From Leptolinea sp. UBA5366 (lineage in GTDB: Bacteria > Chloroflexota > Anaerolineae > Anaerolineales > Anaerolineaceae): DNA of 26,280 nt. Shown here in pieces: positions 8,524 to 16,485 of this stretch. Every line of letters starts with the position of its first letter. Position 1 is the stretch's first letter. The stretch covers positions 46,978 through 73,257 of the forward strand of contig DHPK01000029.1 in NCBI GenBank assembly GCA_002407845.1, written 5' to 3'. The position numbers and the translations under genes are program-made. The notes beneath the pieces are model-generated. The model saw only the letters and a list, made by a program, of their open reading frames with translations. It did not search any database and was not told the DNA's origin.

Positions 8524-9378
8524 ATGTCTGTTCATTGGACCAAATTTCGGAATATATCAAAACGGACCATTGCTCTGTTGATCTTGCTTCTTCTCATTCA
8601 AACCCTCAGCGGTTGCTCTGAAAAGGTAGATGTTCAATCAACGATAGACATTGCAGTGAAGGAAACGCTCGACGGTATTCCAACCGCTACGCTGATTCCG
8701 CCGGCAACTGCAAAGCCTACCTATACGCAATTCCCGACTCAGACTCCTTTGTCAACGCTGACAAATCGTCCCACATACACTCCTCAATTTACTTTCACGC
8801 CCTTATCGACGCTAACTCCGCGCCCGACCTATACGCCGCTGAAAACTTATACCCCTCAACTGACTTTTACACCACAAAAAACTTTTACGCCTCGGATTAC
8901 TTTTACACCGCAAATTACTTTCACGCCACAGGTTACTTTTACCCCTCTGTCAACCTTAACATTGCGGCCGACCTACACGCCATTATCAACCTTGACGCAC
9001 AGACCAACCTATACCCCATTATCAACCCAGACGAAAAGACCGACTTACACGCCTCTGCCGACGTATACAACATTGCCAACCTACACTGCCGGTCCATCAG
9101 CAACTCCTTACATTCAATATATTTTAGTGACGCCCACCACAGACGAGGACATTCTTAAGGCGAAGAAGGCTGATGGCTTTTATCTGATCGGACCAGAGAT
9201 TGCCCCCGGAGTCTGGCGGACAGAAACGAACCGAACCAAATGTTACTGGAAAATTACCGACATTAAAGGCGGAATTGTATCTAACTATCTAGGCATGGGA
9301 GGCGGAACAGTTTTCATTCCTCCGGAAGCATATCAAATAGAAATTCAAAACTGCGGGAACGTAACTTTTGTTAAATAG
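8524..9378 (+). CDS. Lipoprotein with Thr/Pro hexapeptide-repeat stalk and small C-terminal domain
   Basis: This 284-residue surface protein begins with a lipoprotein signal peptide: basic N-terminus, hydrophobic run about 16-27, lipobox LSGC with Cys31. Residues about 65-188 are a hexapeptide array of the form P-x-x-T-x-T, a likely extended stalk. The C-terminal 75 residues (about 210-284) resemble a small module seen in other bacterial surface proteins, with DGFYLIGPEIAPGVWRT and CYW. Cys240 and Cys277 could form a disulfide. The ATG follows GAGAGG. The gene is divergent from the 573-residue gene and ends in its own terminator, so it is monocistronic. The ligand or role is unknown. An anchored sensor or wall-spanning protein is plausible. 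Confidence 0.85.
   Translation: MSVHWTKFRNISKRTIALLILLLLIQTLSGCSEKVDVQSTIDIAVKETLDGIPTATLIPPATAKPTYTQFPTQTPLSTLTNRPTYTPQFTFTPLSTLTPRPTYTPLKTYTPQLTFTPQKTFTPRITFTPQITFTPQVTFTPLSTLTLRPTYTPLSTLTHRPTYTPLSTQTKRPTYTPLPTYTTLPTYTAGPSATPYIQYILVTPTTDEDILKAKKADGFYLIGPEIAPGVWRTETNRTKCYWKITDIKGGIVSNYLGMGGGTVFIPPEAYQIEIQNCGNVTFVK
8716..9087 (+). repeat. Degenerate 18-nt tandem repeat encoding a P-x-x-T-x-T array
   Basis: About 20 units of six codons are visible, for example PQKTFT, PRITFT, PQITFT, PQVTFT. They mix with doubled 12-residue forms such as PLSTLTPRPTYT. Units differ at the DNA level, so this is an old, diverged array rather than a recent perfect duplication. Confidence 0.8.
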
Positions 9379-9409
9379 ATAATTTTTATTCAAACTTGAT
9401 TTTTCACAT

Positions 9410-9443
9410 AAAAGCCAAACGTTCGATAATTCGTTTGGCTTTT
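9410..9443 (+). terminator. Rho-independent terminator after the lipoprotein gene
   Basis: AAAAGCCAAACG (9410-9421) pairs perfectly with CGTTTGGCTTTT (9432-9443) around a 10-base loop, ending in a T run. It separates the lipoprotein gene from the downstream operon. Confidence 0.85.
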
Positions 9444-9547
9444 TGAATAAATTTCGGACCTTATCAGACTCATTTGAAATAAAGTACTTTCATTTTCATT
9501 GTTTTTGGGTCATGAGGCGATTAGATTTTTATTAAATTGGAGTTGGA
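9444..9547 (+). promoter_or_regulatory. Leader/promoter region of the gluconate-uronate operon (no clear consensus)
   Basis: The operon promoter must lie here because a terminator ends just upstream. The best boxes I find are weak: TTGTTT (about 9500) with a 17-base spacer and TAGATT. A 10-bp palindrome AAAGTACTTT at 9481-9490, followed by a doubled TTTCAT, is a possible operator. Poor promoter boxes would fit a need for an activator, but that is inference. Confidence 0.3.
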
Positions 9548-10969
9548 ATGAATATCTTAGCACTGGAAGCCAGCACAAGTTCTGCAAAAGCTGTTTTATA
9601 TAACGACACGAAAGGGATTCTATTCGCCCATTCCGAATCTTATACAAAATCAATCAGCCACAATGGAAAGCAGGATACTGAGGGGATTTTTCAGACATTA
9701 ATAGAAACCGCCTGCCAGGTAATCAATAACCAGCCGATTGATGCGATCGGGATCAGCGGCATCTGGCACAGCATTTGTCTTTGTGATCAGAATTACATCC
9801 CGCAGCAGCCGACCTATAACTGGCTTTTCACAGAGACAGGCGATTTGTGTCAGCAGATCCGGGACGATGAAAAAATGACGGATGAAATTTATTTCCGGAC
9901 TGGATGCATGCCCAACACCACTTATCAGCCTTACACGCTTATGCATTTGAAATTAGCCGGATTGCCGATTCAGAATTATCGGCTGTTAAGTCAGGGTGGC
10001 TATCTTTTTTACCGCCTCACTGGATGTAATTGGGAGACTTCAAGCATGCTCTCCGGCATGGGATTTCTGAACAACTCAGAGAAAGTCCTCGATCCGTTCA
10101 TTATGGATCTTGCAGGGATTAGTCCGGATCAGTTTGGTGATCTTGTGCACGAACCGCGCTTTGCGCCGCTGACTTCGGACGTCGCAGCTAGATTGGGGAT
10201 TAAAGCCGGTATACCCGTTTTTGTCGCATATCCGGATGGCGCGCTGAATCAAGTTGGCAATCAGGCAGAGGAAAAGGGAGTGATGACTGCCTCAATCGGC
10301 ACATCAGGCGCGATCCGTTTGGCATCTGACCAACCAAAGTTCTCGCCGTCCAAAAGCACCTGGTGCTATGTCGGGGTCAATCAATGGCTGTGCGGGGCTG
10401 CGATCAATGGCGCCGGCAATTGCATTGACTGGTTTTCTGAAACATTTCTGAAAAAACAAATTGATTTTGAATTCATGAACGCTCATCTGACAGACCGAGA
10501 CCCAACCTCGATTTTTTTGCCTTTCATCTTTGGCGAACGCTGCCCCGGCTGGGACGCAAATCGGCTGGGCGGTTTTGTTGAACTGTCCGCAGAAATGGAG
10601 CTGCACGATCTTTATCGAGGGATTTGCGAAGGGATTTTATTCAACTTATTTCATTGTTATGAAAAGCTGCTTGAATTCCAACCAGTACCTGAGAAAATCA
10701 TCGTCTCAGGAGGAATTATCAACTCCAGGCAATGGTTATCAATTTTCGCAAATTTATTCAATAAAGAACTTGAAATATCAACAATGACGCATGCGTCTGT
10801 CTTAGGTGCGGTTTACAATATTTTGAAAATATTTGATTATCGTACCCCAATAGATTCAGCCAAAGCTGATATAATTCAGGTGGATTCAAACTTACATAAA
10901 GAGTACTACACAAAATATAAAAGGTATTTAGATTTTTATCAAAAAACCATTTCAAGACGGAGGGAATGA
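9548..10969 (+). CDS. gntK: FGGY-family carbohydrate kinase, probable gluconokinase
   Basis: It probably phosphorylates D-gluconate to 6-phosphogluconate with ATP in the cytoplasm. It has 473 residues, slightly shorter than the usual ~500. The N-terminal phosphate loop is LALEASTSSAKAVLY. The catalytic Asp is D230 in AYPDGALNQVG, the ATP-binding GTSGA is at 251-255, and the segment PFIFGERCPGWD (325-336) is typical of the gluconate/xylulose branch. KIIVSGG precedes the C-terminal adenosine site. GGAG lies 5 bases before the ATG. It is the first gene of five and overlaps the next frame at ATGA. The downstream 6-phosphogluconate dehydrogenase and aldonate epimerase favour gluconate as the substrate. 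Another aldonate or ketose is possible from sequence alone. Confidence 0.82.
   Translation: MNILALEASTSSAKAVLYNDTKGILFAHSESYTKSISHNGKQDTEGIFQTLIETACQVINNQPIDAIGISGIWHSICLCDQNYIPQQPTYNWLFTETGDLCQQIRDDEKMTDEIYFRTGCMPNTTYQPYTLMHLKLAGLPIQNYRLLSQGGYLFYRLTGCNWETSSMLSGMGFLNNSEKVLDPFIMDLAGISPDQFGDLVHEPRFAPLTSDVAARLGIKAGIPVFVAYPDGALNQVGNQAEEKGVMTASIGTSGAIRLASDQPKFSPSKSTWCYVGVNQWLCGAAINGAGNCIDWFSETFLKKQIDFEFMNAHLTDRDPTSIFLPFIFGERCPGWDANRLGGFVELSAEMELHDLYRGICEGILFNLFHCYEKLLEFQPVPEKIIVSGGIINSRQWLSIFANLFNKELEISTMTHASVLGAVYNILKIFDYRTPIDSAKADIIQVDSNLHKEYYTKYKRYLDFYQKTISRRRE
10959..10964 (+). promoter_or_regulatory. Ribosome site that decides the reductase start
   Basis: GGAGGG sits 1 base before the ATG at 10966 but 7 bases before the ATG at 10972. 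The second spacing is the functional one, so translation probably begins at 10972. Confidence 0.7.
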
Positions 10970-10971
10970 TT

Positions 10972-12591
10972 ATGCTGCATTTATCAAGTGAGAGTTTACA
11001 AAACCGAAAGGATTGGGACCAGGCAGGGATCGGCATACCGGATTACGATATCAAAAATGTAGCACTGAACACTCAAAAGCACCCCAAGTGGGTTCATATC
11101 GGACCAGGAAACATTTTCAGAGGTTTTGTCGCAGCCCTCGCGCAGGATCTGATTGAACAGGGAGAAATGGACAGCGGTATTACCGTTTTTTCAACTTTTG
11201 ACCATGAAGTGTACGAAAAAATTTATATTCCGTATGAAAATCTCACACTGCAGGTTCAAATGCATGGGAACGGAGAGTTAGAAAAAGAAGTGATCGCGAG
11301 CATTGGCGAAGCTGTAATGATCGATGCAACCAACCCGGATGGCTGGACACGTGCCCGCCAAATCATGGCAGACCCTGATTTACAGATGGTTAGTTTCACG
11401 ATCACTGAAAAAGGGTATCAAATTCAGGATATCAATGGCGTTTTCCTTCCGGACGTTTCCAAAGATTTTGATACCAGCCCAGATAATGACTTTCCAAGAA
11501 ATACGATGTCGATCGTGGCAGCGCTGCTTTACAGCCGATTCAAAGCTGGTGCAAGTCCAATCGCCATGGTAAGCATGGATAACTTCTCTCATAACGGTGA
11601 TAAATTAAAGAACTCGGTTGTGACAATTGCACAAAACTGGGTTGACAATGGACTGGCTGATGCTGGATTTGTTACCTACTTGACTAGCGGAAAGGTCGCT
11701 TTCCCGTGGTCGATGATCGATAAAATCACCCCGCGTCCTGATCCGCAGGTCAGTCAGCATCTAAAAGAGATTGGTTTCGCAGACACAGAAATCGTCATCA
11801 CAAAATTCAGAACCTATATCGCCCCATTCGTCAACGCTGAATCAACCCAATATCTGGTCGTCGAAAATGCATTCCCGAACGGGCGTCCGCCGTTGGAAAA
11901 AGCAAATGTCTACATCACGGACCGCGAAACGGTAGACAAAGTTGAACGCATGAAAGTTACCACTTGTCTGAACCCGCTCCACACCGCGATGTCAGTCATC
12001 GGCTGCGTCCTCGGCTATCAGAAGATTTCGGATGAGATGAAAGATCCGGCAATCGTCAAACTGATCCGCGGAGTTGGTGAAATTGAGGGCATGAAAGTTG
12101 TCGTCAATCCAGGAATCATCGATCCGCATACCTTCCTTAAGGAAGTCATCGAAGAACGGTTCCCGAACCCTTACATGCCTGACACACCGCAGCGGATCGC
12201 TACCGACACTTCACAGAAAGTTGGCATCCGTTTCGGCAACACGATTAAATCCTATATGGAACGGGAAGATCTCGACCCGAAAACTCTCAAATACATTCCA
12301 TTTGCAATCGCCGGCTGGTGCCGATACCTGCTTGCCATCGATGATCAGGGGAATACGATGGAATTAAGCGCTGATCCGATGCTTGCCGAACTGCAGTCCT
12401 ATTTGACAGGGATCGAATTTGGTAATCCCAAGTCCTATACTGGACAGTTGGAACCGATCTTAAAAAATAAACTCATTTTTGGGGTCGATTTATTTGAAGC
12501 TGGCGTAGGGAAAAAGATTGAGGATTACTTCGTTGAAATGATCGCCGGTCCTGGCGCAACCCGCGCTGCACTGGAAAAAATAACAAAATAA
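10972..12591 (+). CDS. uxuB: Mannitol dehydrogenase-family oxidoreductase, probable D-fructuronate reductase (mannonate oxidoreductase)
   Basis: It probably reduces D-fructuronate to D-mannonate with NADH. It has 539 residues from the chosen start, longer than E. coli UxuB (about 486). The N-terminal Rossmann motif is WVHIGPGNIFRGF. SMDNFSHNG matches the family's SCDN-x-x-x-NG segment, and SMIDKITPRPDP its D-x-ITP motif. The catalytic motif K-x5-N-x2-H is present as MKVTTCLNPLHTA, with Lys328, Asn334 and His337. Its frame overlaps the gntK stop region and the epimerase gene follows after 16 bases. Mannitol or tagaturonate reduction would fit the family equally well; the gluconokinase/epimerase context makes mannonate the best choice. 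Family assignment is secure, substrate moderate. Confidence 0.85.
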   Translation: MLHLSSESLQNRKDWDQAGIGIPDYDIKNVALNTQKHPKWVHIGPGNIFRGFVAALAQDLIEQGEMDSGITVFSTFDHEVYEKIYIPYENLTLQVQMHGNGELEKEVIASIGEAVMIDATNPDGWTRARQIMADPDLQMVSFTITEKGYQIQDINGVFLPDVSKDFDTSPDNDFPRNTMSIVAALLYSRFKAGASPIAMVSMDNFSHNGDKLKNSVVTIAQNWVDNGLADAGFVTYLTSGKVAFPWSMIDKITPRPDPQVSQHLKEIGFADTEIVITKFRTYIAPFVNAESTQYLVVENAFPNGRPPLEKANVYITDRETVDKVERMKVTTCLNPLHTAMSVIGCVLGYQKISDEMKDPAIVKLIRGVGEIEGMKVVVNPGIIDPHTFLKEVIEERFPNPYMPDTPQRIATDTSQKVGIRFGNTIKSYMEREDLDPKTLKYIPFAIAGWCRYLLAIDDQGNTMELSADPMLAELQSYLTGIEFGNPKSYTGQLEPILKNKLIFGVDLFEAGVGKKIEDYFVEMIAGPGATRAALEKITK

Positions 12592-12607
12592 GAAATAAGG
12601 GGATGAA

Positions 12608-13900
12608 ATGAACTATTTTTTTGAAGCTAAAGACAATAACGGATTTTCAGACTCAGAAATTAATGCAGCGATCAAGCAGGCTATCGCAGATTTGGGTCCT
12701 TTAAAGAAAGTACTGCTGATCCCGCCGGACATTACCCGGCTGAATGCTTACGCAGGTCCGATTACGAAGATGTATTATGATGCACTGCCGGCTGACTGTG
12801 AAGTTGAAATTATGCCAGCGCTCGGCACGCACATGCCCATGAACAAGGAAGAAATCGAATTTGTCTTCCCGGGACTGCCTACCGACATCTTTGTCGTCCA
12901 CGACTGGCGGAATGATGTGGTTAAATTGGGCGAAGTTCCGCAGGAATTTGTCGCTGAGGTTTCTGAAAATCGTTATCCGCACAAGATTGACGTCGAAGTC
13001 AACCGGCGTATTGTCGACCCATCCTATGATCTGATCGTCTCAATTGGTCAGGTTGTGCCGCATGAAGTGGTCGGGATGGCGAATTACAATAAGAATATTT
13101 TCGTCGGCTGCGGTGGCAGCAGCATGATCAACAGCAGCCATATTGTCGGCGCGCTGTACGGGCTTGAGCGGATGATGGGGCGGGACTTGACGCCAGTTCA
13201 CAAGATTTTTGATTATGCAGAAGCCCATTTTCTGCAAAACATTCCGCTGATTTACACGCTGACCGTAACAACAACTGATCCCAGTGACAAAGTTCATGTT
13301 CAGAGCCTGGCGATCGGCCGCGGCCGGGAAATTTTCACCCAATCGATTAAGGTCAGTCAAAAACACAATCTGGAATTTTTGGATGAACCGATTCAAAAAG
13401 CTGTCGTTTATCTAAAGCCAGAAGAATTCCGCACGACCTGGGTCGGCAACAAAGCGATCTATCGCACGCGCATGGCAATGGCAGACGGCGGAGACTTGAT
13501 CATCATCGCGCCCGGTGTCATGAAATTCGGCGAAGATCCGCTAAATGAGGAGCTGATCAGTAAATATGGCTATCACGACTATAAAACTGTCACTGAACTG
13601 ATCGAGAAAAATCAGGACTTACAGGAAAACCTCGGCGTTGCCGCTCACTTGATTCATGGATCATCAGAAGGCAGATTTACCATTTATTACGCTGCCGGAC
13701 ATTTGACACCTGAACAGGTTACGAAAGCGAATTTTTCATATATGCCGCTCGATGAAGCGTTGGAACGATATCCAATCAAAGAATTCAAAGAAGGGTACAA
13801 CGACGTCAATGGAGAAAAGGTTTTCTACATCAGCAATCCAGCACTTGGTTTATGGGCTTATAAAGACTATTTCTACCAAAGTGACCATCAATCTAATTAA
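12608..13900 (+). CDS. LarA-superfamily nickel-pincer enzyme, probable D-gluconate/D-mannonate 2-epimerase
   Basis: It probably interconverts D-mannonate and D-gluconate by hydride transfer at C2. It has 430 residues, near the LarA length. Spacing against L. plantarum LarA lets me place key residues: PPDITR gives D41 and R44 (Asp72, Arg75); ALGTHMPMNKEE gives H75 (His108); QVVPHEVVGM gives H152 (His174); Lys162 lies exactly 10 residues on (Lys184, cofactor tether); His178 exactly 26 on (His200, nickel ligand). K282 in GNKAIYRTRMA may match Lys298. All are retained, so it should be active with the nickel-pincer nucleotide. D-gluconate 2-epimerases are a known branch of this superfamily. Lactate racemase is less likely because the neighbours are sugar-acid enzymes. 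No larB, larC or larE is in the window. Confidence 0.85.
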   Translation: MNYFFEAKDNNGFSDSEINAAIKQAIADLGPLKKVLLIPPDITRLNAYAGPITKMYYDALPADCEVEIMPALGTHMPMNKEEIEFVFPGLPTDIFVVHDWRNDVVKLGEVPQEFVAEVSENRYPHKIDVEVNRRIVDPSYDLIVSIGQVVPHEVVGMANYNKNIFVGCGGSSMINSSHIVGALYGLERMMGRDLTPVHKIFDYAEAHFLQNIPLIYTLTVTTTDPSDKVHVQSLAIGRGREIFTQSIKVSQKHNLEFLDEPIQKAVVYLKPEEFRTTWVGNKAIYRTRMAMADGGDLIIIAPGVMKFGEDPLNEELISKYGYHDYKTVTELIEKNQDLQENLGVAAHLIHGSSEGRFTIYYAAGHLTPEQVTKANFSYMPLDEALERYPIKEFKEGYNDVNGEKVFYISNPALGLWAYKDYFYQSDHQSN

Positions 13901-13912
13901 GGAGCATAAAAC

Positions 13913-14986
13913 ATGAAGCTGAAAGACAATTATTCATATGCATTGGTCATTCCCACCAGTATGGGCGTTCGAATTACTCCAATCAATCGGCAGCCCGTGA
14001 ACACCAGCCAATATTATTTTATGCAGTCAACCAGTGCCGAATCAAACGTCGGTCAGGTTGCAGCATCGTTGGGAATGCGGGTAAAGCTTTTGACAAAATT
14101 CGTCAAAGGAAGTCCAATTGCGCAATTTATCAAGAATGATTTGCGCGCCCGAAACATTGAATATGAAGGTCCTGATGTTGACCAGGGCGGACCCTGGGGT
14201 TATCGCCACCAGTTTAACGTCGCGGATTCGGGCTATGGCATGCGCGGTCCCCGCGTTCATAACGACCGCGCCGGCGAAGTTGGCAGGACACTGAGAATTG
14301 AAGATTACGATATTGAACGGATTTTCGGTCAGGAAGGTGTTGGGATCGTCCATATGTCAGGACTGATCGCAGCCATGTCCGAAGAGACGACAAAATTCTG
14401 TCTTGATGTTGCCCGCGCAGCTAAGAAATATGATGCAAAAGTCAGCTTTGACCTCAATCATCGTGCTTCATTCTGGGCAGGCCGTGAGAAAGAACTTCGC
14501 GAAGTTTTCATGGAAATTGCATCGCTTGCCGATATCCTGATTGGTAACGAGGAAGATTATCAATTAGCGCTGGGCATTCAAGGCCCTCCGGCTGGCGGAA
14601 AAGGAATCGCCGAAAAGATCGAAGGATTTAAGGGAATGGTCTCTCGAGCAAAAGAAGCTTATCCGCAATGTGAAGTCTTTGCAAACACGTTGCGGGAAGT
14701 CCATTCAGCGAATGAACACGGCTGGGGAGCAATTCTGCATGAAAAAGGCAACTGGCATGTGGAAGAACCGCGCGACATTCCGGTTCTGGACAGAATCGGC
14801 GGCGGGGATGGATTCGTCTCCGGTCTGCTGTATTCAATCTTGAAAGGCTGGGAGCCAGAAAAATGGATTCAATTTGCCTGGGCAACCGGTTGTATGGCAA
14901 CTACAGTTCTTGAAGACTATGCTCAGCCGCTCGATGAAGAACAGATCTGGGCAGTCTATGCAGGCAATGCCCGCGTAAAACGCTAA
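13913..14986 (+). CDS. kdgK: PfkB/ribokinase-family sugar kinase, 2-keto-3-deoxygluconate kinase-like
   Basis: This is a cytoplasmic ATP-dependent sugar kinase of 357 residues. ESNVGQVAASLGMRVKLLTK (about 43-62) is the N-terminal substrate-side motif. FDLNHRASFW (179-188) resembles the FDLNYRPxLW segment common in KDG kinases. NEEDYQLALG follows, and the anion hole and catalytic Asp are in DRIGGGDGF (293-301), Asp299. GGGD instead of GAGD is found in several KDG kinases. AAGGAG lies before the ATG, 12 bases after the epimerase gene. In a normal Ashwell pathway it would phosphorylate KDG, yet neither a mannonate dehydratase nor a KDPG aldolase is in the window. KDG may arrive from another pathway (for instance unsaturated uronates), or the substrate may be different. 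Confidence 0.75.
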   Translation: MKLKDNYSYALVIPTSMGVRITPINRQPVNTSQYYFMQSTSAESNVGQVAASLGMRVKLLTKFVKGSPIAQFIKNDLRARNIEYEGPDVDQGGPWGYRHQFNVADSGYGMRGPRVHNDRAGEVGRTLRIEDYDIERIFGQEGVGIVHMSGLIAAMSEETTKFCLDVARAAKKYDAKVSFDLNHRASFWAGREKELREVFMEIASLADILIGNEEDYQLALGIQGPPAGGKGIAEKIEGFKGMVSRAKEAYPQCEVFANTLREVHSANEHGWGAILHEKGNWHVEEPRDIPVLDRIGGGDGFVSGLLYSILKGWEPEKWIQFAWATGCMATTVLEDYAQPLDEEQIWAVYAGNARVKR

Positions 14987-15008
14987 AATGACCAAAACAG
15001 AGGAAAAT

Positions 15009-16463
15009 ATGAAAGAATTGTCAGATATTGGTTTGATCGGCTTGGCTGTCATGGGTGAAAACCTTGTCATGAATATGGAGAGCAAGGGGTTCACAGTTTC
15101 AGTATATAACCGGACAGTTGATAAAGTTGAAAATTTCGTCAATGGCCGTGCAAAAGGGAAAAACATTCGCGGCGCAGCTACATTGGAAGAGCTGATCCAA
15201 CAGCTTGAAAAACCGCGTAAAGTGATGCTGATGGTCAAAGCCGGGCAGCCGGTTGATGATTTTATTGAAAAACTGATCCCGTTGCTCGACCCGGGCGACA
15301 TCATTATTGACGGCGGAAACTCCCATTACCCGGACACCGCCCGCAGAACTGCCTATGTTGAAAGCAAGGGGTTGAATTACATCGGCACTGGGGTATCAGG
15401 CGGCGAAGAAGGGGCTTTGAAAGGTCCCTCAATGATGCCCGGCGGCTCCCCGGCAGCTTGGCCGGCAGTAAAACCCATCTTCCAGGCGATCGCTGCAAAA
15501 GTCGATGACGGATCTCCCTGCTGCCAGTGGGTCGGCAGCGGCGGTGCCGGTCACTTCGTTAAGATGGTTCATAACGGCATCGAATATGGCGACATGCAGC
15601 TGATCTGCGAAGTTTATCAGATCATGCGCGACTTGCTGCATCTTTCCAACGAGGAGATGTATCAAATCTTTACGGAATGGAACAAGGGAAAATTAGACAG
15701 CTATCTGATCGAAATTACCCGCGACATTTTGGGATACAAGGATGAATCAGGAGCATATGTTGTCGATACCATTCTGGACGCAGCTGGACAAAAAGGAACT
15801 GGGAAATGGACCGGCATTGAAGCTCTCAATGAAGGAATTCCGTTGACGCTCGTAATCGAAGCAGTTTTTGCGCGCTCCTTAAGTTCTCAGAAAGACCTTC
15901 GGGTTGCTTCGTCAAAAGTTTTATCCGGACCAAAAGCTGAATTTGAGGGCGACAAAAAAGAATTCATCAACTACCTCCATGACGCTTTGTATGCAGCGAA
16001 GATCATTTCTTATGCCCAGGGGTTCACCCTGATGAAGTCCAGCGCAAAGACGTATAACTGGGATCTAAATTATGGCGAAATCGCACTAATGTGGCGCGGC
16101 GGCTGTATCATCCGCAGCGTTTTCCTGGACAAGATTAAAGATGCTTTCACAGTAAATCCTGCTCTGGATAACCTGCTGTTAGCCCCCTATTTCACAGAGG
16201 AAATCGATAAGAGCCAACAGGGCTGGCGCAAGGTTTGTTCAGAAGCTCAGTTAAAAGGAATTCCGGTACCCTGCATCAGCTCCGCATTGGCATATTATGA
16301 CGGATTGCGCACAGCAAACCTGCCGGCAAATCTGCTTCAGGCACAGCGCGATTACTTTGGCGCTCACACCTATGAACGAACCGATAAACCGCGCGGTGAA
16401 TTTTTCCACACCAATTGGACAGGTGAAGGCGGTTCAACGTCCGCCAGCACTTATGTCGTTTAA
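15009..16463 (+). CDS. gnd: 6-phosphogluconate dehydrogenase, decarboxylating, NADP-type
   Basis: It oxidises 6-phosphogluconate to ribulose 5-phosphate and CO2, making NADPH. It has 484 residues from the chosen start, the usual size. The nucleotide fold is GLIGLAVMGENL. VYNRT is the Asn-Arg-Thr signature of NADP preference. VSGGEEGALKGPSMMPGG is the family signature, and the catalytic pair lies in GHFVKMVHNGIEYGD: Lys185 and Glu192. The C-terminal TYERTDKPRGEFFHTNW tail is intact. I prefer the ATG at 15009 over 14988 because GAGGA sits just before it and the protein then begins 7 residues before the Rossmann strand, as in other family members; 14988 has no ribosome site. It is last in the operon. 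Confidence 0.95.
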   Translation: MKELSDIGLIGLAVMGENLVMNMESKGFTVSVYNRTVDKVENFVNGRAKGKNIRGAATLEELIQQLEKPRKVMLMVKAGQPVDDFIEKLIPLLDPGDIIIDGGNSHYPDTARRTAYVESKGLNYIGTGVSGGEEGALKGPSMMPGGSPAAWPAVKPIFQAIAAKVDDGSPCCQWVGSGGAGHFVKMVHNGIEYGDMQLICEVYQIMRDLLHLSNEEMYQIFTEWNKGKLDSYLIEITRDILGYKDESGAYVVDTILDAAGQKGTGKWTGIEALNEGIPLTLVIEAVFARSLSSQKDLRVASSKVLSGPKAEFEGDKKEFINYLHDALYAAKIISYAQGFTLMKSSAKTYNWDLNYGEIALMWRGGCIIRSVFLDKIKDAFTVNPALDNLLLAPYFTEEIDKSQQGWRKVCSEAQLKGIPVPCISSALAYYDGLRTANLPANLLQAQRDYFGAHTYERTDKPRGEFFHTNWTGEGGSTSASTYVV

Positions 16464-16485
16464 CTAACTGTCCAAACCGACTTTA

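Noticed and set aside
8716..9087. CRISPR-like or non-coding tandem array
   Set aside because: The period is 18 bases without spacers, stays in the reading frame and encodes a hexapeptide pattern behind a lipoprotein signal; it is a coding repeat.
10972..12591. Naming the oxidoreductase as mannitol dehydrogenase of a mannitol operon
   Set aside because: No mannitol transporter or fructokinase is next to it; gluconokinase, epimerase and gnd favour mannonate/fructuronate.
13040..13396. 118-residue minus-strand reading frame inside the epimerase gene
   Set aside because: Antisense to a conserved LarA-family gene; composition and lack of motifs mark it as a shadow.
12608..13900. Naming the LarA-family gene as lactate racemase
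   Set aside because: The operon partners are all sugar-acid enzymes, and no lactate dehydrogenase, permease or larBCE genes are adjacent.
14988..15008. ATG at 14988 as the gnd start
   Set aside because: No ribosome site upstream and it adds seven residues before the conserved N-terminus; GAGGA directly precedes the ATG at 15009.
14834..15304. 156-residue minus-strand reading frame across the kinase/gnd junction
   Set aside because: It is wholly antisense to two well identified genes, has no family features and no matching ribosome site; a shadow frame.
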